The position numbers were made by a program, and so were the translations under genes. Of a stretch of DNA of 7,475 nucleotides, positions 1 to 7,300 are shown piece after piece. Each line of letters opens with the position of its first letter. The first letter of the stretch is position 1. The notes under the pieces are model-generated. The model was not told the DNA's origin. It was given only the letters and a program-made list of their open reading frames with translations, and ran no database searches. This DNA comes from Prevotella sp. UBA4341 (GTDB lineage: Bacteria > Bacteroidota > Bacteroidia > Bacteroidales > Bacteroidaceae), in the NCBI GenBank assembly GCA_002393705.1, contig DGTH01000019.1:1-7475 (forward strand), given 5' to 3'.

Positions 1-1490
1 GGGAAGCCCCAGTTCTGGCCGTCGGCCGAGAAGGGGTCGGGCGGCGCACCGGCCTGTCCGTTCAGGTTGAAGTACTTAGGCTCTACCCAGGCCTCCACGC
101 CGTCGCGCGAAATACCGATGGGTATGTCGCCCTTCAGTATGACGCGGTGGGCGCGGGCGTACTCGTGGGCGCTGCGCATCTGCTGGTCGAGGTTGTACTG
201 TACGAAGTACCAGAAATCAAGTTCTTTCTTGGTGCTGGCTGTCGGCTGTTGGCTGTCGGCTGAATAAGTGGCGTCCTTTCCCCACTGGGAGAAGTCGGCC
301 GTGCCGTACTTGTCGCGGTTGACGGAGAAGGCTGCGTAGGGCACGAGCCACTCCTTGTTGCGCTCGAAGAACTCCTTGTAGCTGGCGCGACGGCTCAGGC
401 TCTTCCACTCCTGCTCGAAGAGCAGCCTGAGGTACTGCATCTTGGCCTCGTTGACGCGCTCGTAGTCTATCTGCTCAAGGGCGTTCAGCTCCTGGCGCAG
501 GGCCTCGAACTCGGCCTTCTTCTCTTTGTCCTTGAGCTCCGGCAGCTGGCGCAGGTCCGTATATTGCGGGTGCAGGGCATAGATGCTGATGGAGTTGTAG
601 GGGTAGGAGTCCTGCCAGGTGTGGGTGATGTTGGTATCGTTGATGGGCAGAATCTGCAGGACGCGCTGACAGGTCTTGTCGACCCAGTCTATCATGAGCT
701 TCAGGTCGCCGAAGTCGCCCACGCCGAAGCTGCCCTCGCTGCGCAGCGAGAAGACGGGTACGACGACGCCGGCTGCCTTCCACGGGTGGATGGGGAAGTA
801 AGCCTGCGTGAGCTCATAGACCACCACCTCGCCCGAGGCGATGTCGGTCAGTTCGATGCTGCGGTTCTCGGCCGTCTCCCAGATGGGAGTGAAGTCCTGT
901 TCGCTATCGACGACGATGAACTTGAACTCGAACTGACGGGGCAGGAGCGAGGCATCGAGGCTGATGACCCACTCGTTGCACTCGTGCTCCTTCATCTCAA
1001 GGGCGCGCTTGGGGTCCCAGCTGCCAATGTAGTCGGGCTCGCCCACGATGGCCAAGCGCTCGCCGGTGCGCAGCTGCGGGGCGCGTACCTTCAGACGCAC
1101 CGTACGGTCAAACTCGGTGGGCGTGCTCAGGTGGCGCTCGCGGGCCTGGATGCAGTCGGTGTAGGCCGAGCTGTAGAGGAAGGCGTCGTCGGGAATGTCA
1201 ATCCAGTGGTCATACACCGTGTAGCGTGCCCCCCTGATGGCGGCAAACTCCAGGCGGTGGGGCTCTACGAGCCACTCGTGGCGCACCTCTTCGTTGCCGC
1301 GCTCCAAGCTGTAGTAGTAGTCAATAAACGTGCCGGCCTTGGCCGTCATGTTGACGTCAACGGTCCAGTGGTGGCCGTCGATGGTCATCATTTTGTGCTG
1401 AGTAGGCTTGCTCTCATCACCAGACAGAATGTTTAACACCAGATTCTCGCCGAAAGCGGTCTGATACTGCAGATTAAATTGTAATTTCAT
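1..1490 (-). CDS. malQ: 4-alpha-glucanotransferase (GH77, amylomaltase) with two N-terminal CBM20 modules, 3' end outside the window
   Basis: The frame is open from ATG at 1490 to the window edge, giving 496 codons with no stop; the C-terminal part is missing. GH77 enzymes transfer alpha-1,4-glucan segments between maltooligosaccharides, releasing glucose and longer chains, in the cytoplasm. Residues 1 to about 100 look like a first CBM20. Residues about 128-228 are a clear CBM20 (AIVGEPDYIGSWDP at 147-160, FEFKFIVVD at 187-195, IWETAENR at 203-210). GH77 begins near 232, with SLRSEGSFGVGDFGDLK at 248-264, QILPINDT at 279-286, DSYPYNSISIYALHP at 294-308, LKGDIPIGISRDGVEAW at 452-468 and GAPPDPFSADGQNWGFP at 481-497. 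The two-CBM20 plus GH77 layout is that of plant DPE2 and Bacteroidales MalQ. The catalytic residues lie beyond the edge. No signal peptide is seen. It starts 59 nt after the MFS stop on the same strand with no promoter box in the gap, so co-transcription is likely. A DNA repeat forms residues 410-419. Confidence 0.93.
   Translation of the reverse strand, partial: MKLQFNLQYQTAFGENLVLNILSGDESKPTQHKMMTIDGHHWTVDVNMTAKAGTFIDYYYSLERGNEEVRHEWLVEPHRLEFAAIRGARYTVYDHWIDIPDDAFLYSSAYTDCIQARERHLSTPTEFDRTVRLKVRAPQLRTGERLAIVGEPDYIGSWDPKRALEMKEHECNEWVISLDASLLPRQFEFKFIVVDSEQDFTPIWETAENRSIELTDIASGEVVVYELTQAYFPIHPWKAAGVVVPVFSLRSEGSFGVGDFGDLKLMIDWVDKTCQRVLQILPINDTNITHTWQDSYPYNSISIYALHPQYTDLRQLPELKDKEKKAEFEALRQELNALEQIDYERVNEAKMQYLRLLFEQEWKSLSRRASYKEFFERNKEWLVPYAAFSVNRDKYGTADFSQWGKDATYSADSQQPTASTKKELDFWYFVQYNLDQQMRSAHEYARAHRVILKGDIPIGISRDGVEAWVEPKYFNLNGQAGAPPDPFSADGQNWGF
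236..262. repeat. 13-bp direct repeat inside malQ, 14-bp period
   Basis: TGGCTGTCGGCTG occurs at 236-248 and again at 250-262, separated by one T. The period of 14 is not a multiple of three, so the two copies are read in different frames and encode a non-repetitive low-complexity stretch (SADSQQPTAS, residues 410-419). It lies between the conserved GH77 blocks FSQWG (400-404) and WYFVQY (427-432). Confidence 0.85.
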
Positions 1491-1549
1491 AGTCGGTATG
1501 TAGTTTTAGTTGCTTACGCGTACATTATTATATAAGTATGAGTGGTTCC

Positions 1550-2854
1550 TTACTTCTTGCCTTCACGAATGAAGAACACGCAGAGGGAACCCACGACGAG
1601 CAGCACGCCGGAGACAATCATCATGGAGTACTGATGGCTGCCAACGAGCGAGAGCACCGTGCCACCGAGCAGGGCGGCAATAATCTGAGGAATGCAGATG
1701 GTACAGTTGAAGAGTCCCAGGTAGGCCCCCATGTGGCCGTAGCCCTGCAGGGCGTTGGTGACCAGGGCGAAGGGCATGGCCAGCATGGCAGCCCAGGCGC
1801 AACCGATGAGCAGGAACGGCAGGAACAGCACGTACTGGTCGTGAACGAAGGGTACCATGCAGAACCCTGCTGCACCCAGAAGGAGACTGAAGGCGTAGGC
1901 CATCTTCATGCCACGGAACTGCGGCAGCACCAAGGCCCAGAGCACGGCACCCAGCGTCTGCACGCCGAAGACGATGCCCGTCCAGTTGCCTGCTGCCTGA
2001 TAGCCTTCGGACGTAACGTCGGTAGTACCCCAGACCGTGTCGCCAATGGTGCCGGTGGTGTAGTTCCACATGTAGAGGAAGGCAGCCCAGCAGAAGAACT
2101 GCACGAGCCCCACCTGCCAGAAGGCTACGGGGGCATGCTTCAGCAGCGTGAGCCAGGAGGCGCTCTCTTCGCTCTGCTCGTCGGAGGCGTTGTACTCGGC
2201 GTACTCCTTCGGTGGCCACTCCTTGACCTTCAGCGTGGTGTAGATGACGCAGCCAATGAGGATAAGGGCTCCGATGTAGAAGGAGTAGATGACCGAGTCG
2301 GGCACGACGCCCGAGGGGGCCGTGTTGGCAATGCCGATGGCGGTGAAGAAGAAGGGGAACACAAAGCCCACCAGTCCGCCGGCGTTGCAGAGGAACGACT
2401 GGATACTGTAGGCCTTGGCCTTCTGCTCCTCGTTGACCATGTCGCCGACGAGCATCTTAAACGGTTGCATGGCCATGTTAATGCTGGTGTCGAGGAACAT
2501 CAGTGCGCAGGCTCCGAACCAGAGGGCGGCACCCACCGTCAGTCCTAACGAACCGGCATTGGGCAGCAGGGCCATGACCAGCACGGCAGCGGCGGCACCC
2601 ACGAAGAGGTAGGGAATGCGGCGGCCGAAGCGCGTCCAGGTCTTGTCAGAGAGGGTGCCGACAATCGGTTGCACAAGCATGCCCATGAGTGGAGGCAGCA
2701 CCCAGAAGAAACTTAGCGAGTGGGGGTCGGCCCCCAGCGTCGCAAAGATACGTGAAATGTTGGCGTTCTGCAGCGAGTAGGCTATCTGTACGCCAAAGAA
2801 TCCGAAGCTTAGATTCCATAGTTTCCAGAAGGAAAGATTAGGTTTTGTTTTCAT
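1550..2854 (-). CDS. MFS sugar transporter, SLC45/GPH (sucrose-maltose symporter) type
   Basis: This is a 434-residue inner-membrane protein with about twelve hydrophobic segments, the usual length for the family. The N-terminus has WKLWNLSFGFFGVQIAYSLQ, then FWVLPPLMGMLVQPIVG, then the loop 2-3 signature SDKTWTRFGRRIPYLF near residues 69-84, characteristic of SLC45-like and plant sucrose carriers that move disaccharides with protons. A longer hydrophilic stretch in the middle (KVKEWPPKEYAEYNASDEQSEES) fits the loop between the two six-helix halves. Substrate cannot be read from sequence; maltose or short maltooligosaccharides is inferred from the adjacent GH77 gene. I chose ATG at 2854. A TTG directly upstream at 2857 would add one residue, but GGGAGAGG ends only 3 nt before the ATG and would touch the TTG. 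That purine run is part of the intergenic repeat at 2856-2886. No TAnnTTTG box is visible upstream, so it is probably transcribed from the lacI promoter. Confidence 0.9.
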   Translation of the reverse strand: MKTKPNLSFWKLWNLSFGFFGVQIAYSLQNANISRIFATLGADPHSLSFFWVLPPLMGMLVQPIVGTLSDKTWTRFGRRIPYLFVGAAAAVLVMALLPNAGSLGLTVGAALWFGACALMFLDTSINMAMQPFKMLVGDMVNEEQKAKAYSIQSFLCNAGGLVGFVFPFFFTAIGIANTAPSGVVPDSVIYSFYIGALILIGCVIYTTLKVKEWPPKEYAEYNASDEQSEESASWLTLLKHAPVAFWQVGLVQFFCWAAFLYMWNYTTGTIGDTVWGTTDVTSEGYQAAGNWTGIVFGVQTLGAVLWALVLPQFRGMKMAYAFSLLLGAAGFCMVPFVHDQYVLFLPFLLIGCAWAAMLAMPFALVTNALQGYGHMGAYLGLFNCTICIPQIIAALLGGTVLSLVGSHQYSMMIVSGVLLVVGSLCVFFIREGKK

Positions 2855-2855
2855 C

Positions 2856-2886
2856 AACCTCTCCCGACCTCCCCAAGGGGGAGGAG
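2856..2886 (-). repeat. G-rich palindromic intergenic repeat, copy A (minus orientation)
   Basis: Read on the minus strand, this 31-bp stretch differs at only three positions from the plus-strand stretch 2982-3012. Its core is a hairpin with 7-bp arms, CCTCCCC (2868-2874), loop AAG, GGGGAGG (2878-2884). It abuts the MFS start codon at 2854 and provides the purine-rich sequence immediately upstream. Confidence 0.85.
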
Positions 2887-2946
2887 TGCCTTAACGGACT
2901 CCTCGCCACTTCAGGTTATTCGGGCTTTATTAGTTCTACATTAATT

Positions 2947-2971
2947 ATTATTGTTATTTATTATTGTTATT
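2947..2971. repeat. AT-rich 12-bp tandem repeat
   Basis: ATTATTGTTATT occurs at 2947-2958 and 2960-2971, with one T between copies. It lies inside a run of almost pure A and T with occasional G (about 2936-2978), between the inverted G-rich repeats. No promoter box of the TAnnTTTG form was found in it on either strand. It may be a spacer or DNA-bending tract; no function can be assigned. Confidence 0.7.
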
Positions 2972-2981
2972 ATTGATAGCC

Positions 2982-3012
2982 CTCCTCCCCTTTGGGGAGG
3001 TTGGGAGGGGTT
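2982..3012 (+). repeat. G-rich palindromic intergenic repeat, copy B (plus orientation)
   Basis: It contains a perfect hairpin, CCTCCCC (2984-2990), loop TTT, GGGGAGG (2994-3000), followed by TTGGGAGGGG. It is inverted relative to copy A and in tandem with copy C, with a 26-bp offset. On the minus strand the hairpin lies downstream of the lacI stop but is followed by AGGGCTATCAATAA, not a T-run, so it is not a standard terminator. Confidence 0.85.
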
Positions 3013-3013
3013 T

Positions 3014-3037
3014 CCCTTTGGGGAGGTCGGGAGGGGT
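3014..3037 (+). repeat. G-rich intergenic repeat, copy C (plus orientation, shorter left arm)
   Basis: TTTGGGGAGG at 3017-3026 followed by TCGGGAGGGGT repeats copy B with one difference over 21 bp (C for T at 3028). The left hairpin arm is reduced to CCC (3014-3016). It ends one base short of the lacI stop codon (3039-3041). Positions 3018-3037 and 2857-2876 form an inverted pair, 20 bp with one mismatch. Confidence 0.85.
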
Positions 3038-3038
3038 C

Positions 3039-4067
3039 TTACCTGGTTGTTCCCCTGATGATGAGCCTCGTACGCACGATGCGCCGCTCCATCTTGTCAC
3101 GCGGTATGGTGCCCTCCACGTGGCCTATGAGGATGTTGGCCGCCTCCTCGCCCACGCGGACACCACGCTGCTCGACGGTGGTCAGCATGGGGTCGCAGGC
3201 CACGGCCTGCTGGCCGTTGGTGAAGCCGCAGATGCTTATGTCGTCAGGTACGCGGAACCCCATGCGCTTGGCAGTGTAGAGAATGCCGATGGCCGTATCG
3301 TCGTTGACGGCGAAGAAACCGTCGGGCCGGTTCTCCATCCTCAGTATGTCGGGCGTGATGGCCTCTGCGTCGGCTCGGTTGTCACAGATGTGCATCAGCT
3401 GCTCGTCGGGACGTATGCCGTGCTTCAGCAGCGCGTCCTTATAGCCGTTGAAGCGGTTTTTCGAAATCTCCAATGTCAGCGGCGAACCGTAGAAGGCAAC
3501 GCGGCGGCAGCCCGTCTCCACCAGGTGGCTGACGGCATTGAAGGCCCCCATGTAGTCATCGACCACGACGCGGCTGGCATTGACGCCGGTGCAGATGCGG
3601 TCGTAGAACACCAGGGGCACGCCGGCGTCGATGAGCCGCTGGAAGTGGTCGTACTGCTGCGTGTCCTTAGCCTGCGAGACGATGATGCCGCACACCTTGT
3701 TCTCGAAGAACGACTGGCATATCTTCACCTCGCGCTCGTACTGCTCGTTGCTCTGGGCCACCATGATGCGGTAGCCACGGGCCGAGGCTTCCTCCTCAAT
3801 GCCCGAGAGCACGGAGGAGAAGTAGAAGTGAGTAAACTCAGGAATGATGACACCAATAACCTTGATGGCCTTCACCCGCGTGTTGCGCAGCGACTCGGCT
3901 ATCATGTTGGGCGCAAAGTTGTGTTCGCGGGCATACTGCTGAATGGCTGCCCTGCGCTCGGCGCTGATGCGCGGAGAGTCCTTCAGTGCGCGAGAGACCG
4001 TGGCGACGGAGGTGCCAAACTTCCTCGCTATGTCTTTCATCGTCAACGGCGCTTTTTCTTCTTCCAT
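3039..4067 (-). CDS. LacI/GalR-family transcriptional regulator
   Basis: The 342-residue length is normal for the family. Residues 10-56 are the LacI helix-turn-helix (MKDIARKFGTSVATVSRAL, with recognition helix SVATVSRAL at 20-28). Residues 53-62 (PNMIAESLRN) match the hinge helix that enters the minor groove at a central CpG. From KVIGVIIPEF (69-78) on is the sugar-binding, periplasmic-binding-like effector domain, with VVVDDYMGAFNAVSHLVETG near 167-186, DGFFAVNDDTAIGIL at 249-263 and DDISICGFTNGQ at 275-286. It should act as a cytoplasmic dimer whose operator affinity is set by a sugar. The obvious target is the palindrome at 4159-4172 upstream of its own gene and of susC. ATG at 4067 follows a Bacteroidetes -7 box at 4103-4096 and gives the whole HTH; Met10 would be a late start cutting close to it. 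The effector is unknown; maltose or a maltooligosaccharide is inferred from neighbours. Confidence 0.95.
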   Translation of the reverse strand: MEEEKAPLTMKDIARKFGTSVATVSRALKDSPRISAERRAAIQQYAREHNFAPNMIAESLRNTRVKAIKVIGVIIPEFTHFYFSSVLSGIEEEASARGYRIMVAQSNEQYEREVKICQSFFENKVCGIIVSQAKDTQQYDHFQRLIDAGVPLVFYDRICTGVNASRVVVDDYMGAFNAVSHLVETGCRRVAFYGSPLTLEISKNRFNGYKDALLKHGIRPDEQLMHICDNRADAEAITPDILRMENRPDGFFAVNDDTAIGILYTAKRMGFRVPDDISICGFTNGQQAVACDPMLTTVEQRGVRVGEEAANILIGHVEGTIPRDKMERRIVRTRLIIRGTTR

Positions 4068-4095
4068 GAAGGTGTATTGTTATTGGTTAGTGATG

Positions 4096-4126
4096 CAAAG
4101 ATAACTATTAAACCCGAAAGGTGTAC
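4096..4126 (-). promoter_or_regulatory. Promoter of the lacI arm: -7 box TATCTTTG with upstream AGTACA
   Basis: On the minus strand TATCTTTG (4103-4096) is a perfect match to the Bacteroidetes -7 consensus TAnnTTTG. GTAC (4126-4123) lies exactly 19 nt upstream, the spacing expected of a -33 element, although it does not resemble the usual TTTG. Transcription would start roughly near 4090, giving a leader of about 23 nt before the lacI ATG. No strong Shine-Dalgarno sequence is present. Confidence 0.7.
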
Positions 4127-4158
4127 TCGTACCTTATTATTATTAATCTTTTAGGATA

Positions 4159-4172
4159 TGCAAACGTTTGCA
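4159..4172. promoter_or_regulatory. LacI-family operator, perfect 14-bp palindrome
   Basis: TGCAAACGTTTGCA is identical to its reverse complement and has the central CG typical of LacI/GalR operators; the core resembles sites described for MalR-type maltose regulators. It lies between the divergent lacI and susC promoters. Its centre (4165.5) is exactly the midpoint of the two -7 boxes, so it would lie about 75 bp upstream of each predicted start. That distance suits activation or looping better than simple blocking of polymerase. A half-site match GCAAAC follows at 4177-4182. Confidence 0.85.
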
Positions 4173-4204
4173 CACCGCAAACCAATCTTTTGTTACTTAA
4201 AAAA

Positions 4205-4235
4205 GTACAACGAAAGCAAAACAAACCTATCTTTG
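4205..4235 (+). promoter_or_regulatory. Promoter of the susC arm: -7 box TATCTTTG with upstream AGTACA
   Basis: TATCTTTG (4228-4235) matches the Bacteroidetes -7 consensus TAnnTTTG and is followed by GCA, as in the lacI promoter. GTAC (4205-4208) is 19 nt upstream, and no TTTG lies at the -33 spacing; the nearest, TTTTG at 4188-4192, is 35 nt away. A weak -33 element would fit a promoter that needs an activator. Transcription would start near 4240-4243, giving an A/T-rich leader of about 65 nt. Confidence 0.75.
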
Positions 4236-4306
4236 CACTTGATTTAAGTCAATTACAAGTTATAACTACAAACAATTTTATAAAATATCACTAACTTAAA
4301 AAACAA

Positions 4307-7300
4307 ATGATGAAGCAGGTAAACATTAGAAAACCGCTTAGAATGCTCGTCCTTTTGTTAGGACTGTTTCTATCGGTAGGAGCCTTTGCGCAGCAGATTA
4401 CTGTCAAAGGTTATGTTCAGGATGCTGAAAACGAACCGATCATCGGTGCGACAGTCCGTGTGGTAGGCACGCAGACGGCGGTCATTACCGATATTGACGG
4501 TAACTTCACCTTGAAGGCAAATCAGGGAGCCAGCATCCAGGTTTCTTACATTGGCTACGAAGTTGCCACCGTGGCAGCTGCCCCTGAGCTGGTCATTACG
4601 CTGAAGGACGAGGCCAACACGCTGAACGAAGTCGTGGTCATCGGTTATGGCCGTGCTAAGAAAAACGACCTGACAGGTTCTGTCACAGCCATTAAGCCAG
4701 ATGAGATGAGCCACGGTTTGCAGACCAGTGCCGACGACATGCTTGCCGGTAAGGTGGCAGGTCTTAACATCATCAGTGAGGGTGGTGCTCCTGGCGCAGG
4801 TTCAAAAATCCGTATCCGCGGCGGTTCGTCACTTTCAGCATCCAACGACCCATTGTATGTGGTTGACGGACTGCAACTTGACCCTGCCGGTATCTCTGGT
4901 ATGAACCCATTGGCATCTATCAACCCGAACGACATCGAGTCGTTCACCGTATTGAAGGATGCATCGGCTACAGCTATCTACGGTTCTCGTGCCTCAAACG
5001 GTGTGATTATCATCACCACCAAGAAAGGAAAAGCCGGACAGAAGGCCAAGGTGTCGTACAATGGAAACGTCTCTGTCTCTGTCAAGAAAAAGACCCTCGA
5101 TGTGTTCGACGGCCCTGGTTTCCAGAAATTCGTTGCCGAAACCTTCGGAGAGGACAGCCCCGAGTATGCTTTGTTGGGTTACTATGAGAACGGAGAGCAG
5201 AAGTTTGCCAACACCAACTGGCAAGATGAAATCTATCGTCCAGCCATCTCTACAGACCACAACATCACGGTCACAGGCGGTACGGCTCACATGCCTTATC
5301 GCGTATCTGGCGGCTTTACCAGTCAAGACGGTATTGTAAAGTCAACCTATTTCCGCCGCTACACCGGCAGTTTCAACCTTGCTCCCTCGCTATTGAAAGA
5401 CCATCTGCGCCTGAACATTTCGGGTAAGGTGATGCACGGTCAAAGACGTTGGGACAACGGAGCCATCGGTGCAGCAGCCTACATGGACCCCACCAAGCCC
5501 ATCCGTCTGAACCAAGACAAATTCAACAAGTATTTCGGTGGTTATTTCCAGTGGGCAAAGGCAGCTGGATTCCCCAACGACAATACATGGGAATATGCTT
5601 TCGACAGCAATGCTACAGCTAACCCTGTCGCACTCGCTGAAAACAATGGCACCAAGTCGAAAGCCACCACGCTGCAAGGTGACATTTCTGTCGATTACTC
5701 CATCCACGGCTTGGAAGACTTGCATGTCTTGGCTAACCTGGCAGGCAACCTCACAAATGCAAAGGAGGAAACCAGCAACAGTCCTTACACAACTTCCAAC
5801 TATTACTATGGTTGGGATGGCTGGAGTAAGAACAAGAACTACAACTATATCTTCAATATCTTCCTGCAGTACACCAAGGAACTGAAAGAAAATGTACACA
5901 ATCTGGACGTGCAGGTAGGTTATGAATGGCAGCGCTACCATGCTTGGAGCGACAAATGGGGCTATGGAATTATTCCGCAGACAGCATCTGTAGGTGCCGG
6001 CACCCGCTATAACGAGCCTACCGGTATCACAGAATGGAAGACGGAGAACCGCCTTCGTTCTTGGATTGGCCGTTTGAACTATACTCTCTTGAACCGCTAT
6101 CTCTTCACGTTCACCATGCGTGCCGACGGTTCGTCACGCTTCGCAAAAGGTCACGAGTGGGGCTACTTCCCTGCTGCCGCTTTCGCATGGCGTGTGAAAG
6201 AAGAGGCTTTCCTGAAAGATGTTGATGCCGTAAGTGATTTGAAGTTCCGTCTGACTTACGGTAAGACCGGTCAGCAGAACATCGGCTATGACTTCTATTA
6301 TATCCCGACATTCACAGCCAACTATGATCACGCTTACTATCCACTCTTCGGCAACGGACAGACAGTTCGCCCAAGTGTCTATAACTCAGACCTGACTTGG
6401 GAGAAGACAACCACCTACGACGCCGGCTTCGACCTTTCGCTTTGGAACGAACGTCTGTCGCTGAGTGCTGACTGGTACTACCGTAAGACCACCGACCTGA
6501 TCAACAACATCTATGTTCCTGCAGGTGCCAACTTCGGTGCGCAGACAGTGGGTAACATTGGTGAACTCCACAACACGGGTGTTGAATTTATGGCTACCGT
6601 CCGTCCCATCACTTCAAAAGACCTGAACTGGGAAGTGACCTACAACTTCACCTATAACAAGAACAAGATTGACGACTTGGCTTCCGACCTCATCGAACAT
6701 GAGGGCATCGGTCTTTCGAAGAACGGTATGGCTTATCAGACAGGTCACTCGTCAAGTGCATTCTACGTTTACCGTCAGGTTTACGATCAGAATGGAAACA
6801 TTGTTCCTCATACTTTCGTTGACCGCAACGGTAACGGCACGCTTGACAGTGACGACCGCTACTTCTTCTATCATGCCGATCCCGATGTCACTATGGGTTT
6901 GGGTTCGAAAGTCACCTATAAGAACTGGGACTTCAGCTTCAATTCACGCGCCAACTTCGGCAACCACGTATTCAATGCCAACATCAACGGAACATACATC
7001 AGCGGACAGGGTTTGGGCTCAACGCTGAACTTCATGCACAACATTCCTACACTGGCACTGAAGTATGGCTTGAAAGACGCTTCCGAGGCACAGCCCGCAT
7101 CAGACTGCTGGATTCAGAACGCTTCGTTCTTCAAGCTCGACAACATCACTGTGGGTTACTCTTTCCAGAAACTCTTCGGTGCTAACATCACTGGCCGAGT
7201 CTATGCTACCGCACAGAATATTTTCACCATCACCAACTACGAAGGTCTTGATCCGGAAATACAAAGCGGCATAGAGAGCAGCATCTATCCTCGTCCGTTC

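Noticed and set aside
564..1436. Plus-strand open frame of 290 codons
   Set aside because: It lies wholly opposite the GH77 gene, whose protein has recognisable CBM20 and GH77 blocks. The long opposite frame is a by-product of G/C-rich third positions.
1491..1549. Promoter or regulatory RNA between the MFS gene and malQ
   Set aside because: The 59-nt gap contains an A/T-rich stretch with TATATAA-like sequence, but no -7 consensus box and no stable stem, so a simple operon gap is preferred.
1538..2548. Plus-strand open frame of 336 codons
   Set aside because: It is antisense to the MFS gene; the product is a hydrophilic, His/Glu/Gly-rich string with no recognisable domain.
839..2548. CRISPR array, rRNA, tRNA or transposase gene anywhere in the window
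   Set aside because: Reading both strands gave no regularly spaced repeats with unique spacers, no cloverleaf and no transposase motifs; the sequence is accounted for by the five genes and short gaps.
2855..2857. TTG as the MFS start codon
   Set aside because: It directly precedes an ATG and would leave no spacing from the purine run; the ATG at 2854 is the simpler choice.
2887..2981. A separate promoter for the MFS gene in the A/T-rich core
   Set aside because: No TAnnTTTG box was found on the minus strand there; A/T richness alone is not enough.
2982..3000. Hairpin as a rho-independent terminator of lacI
   Set aside because: The stem is good, but neither strand has a T-run directly after it, and the same element recurs in the other orientation at the MFS start. 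It is better explained as a repeat, though some attenuation is possible.
2964..4154. Plus-strand open frame of 396 codons
   Set aside because: It is antisense to the whole lacI-family gene and runs through the intergenic repeats and the lacI promoter; no domain is recognisable.
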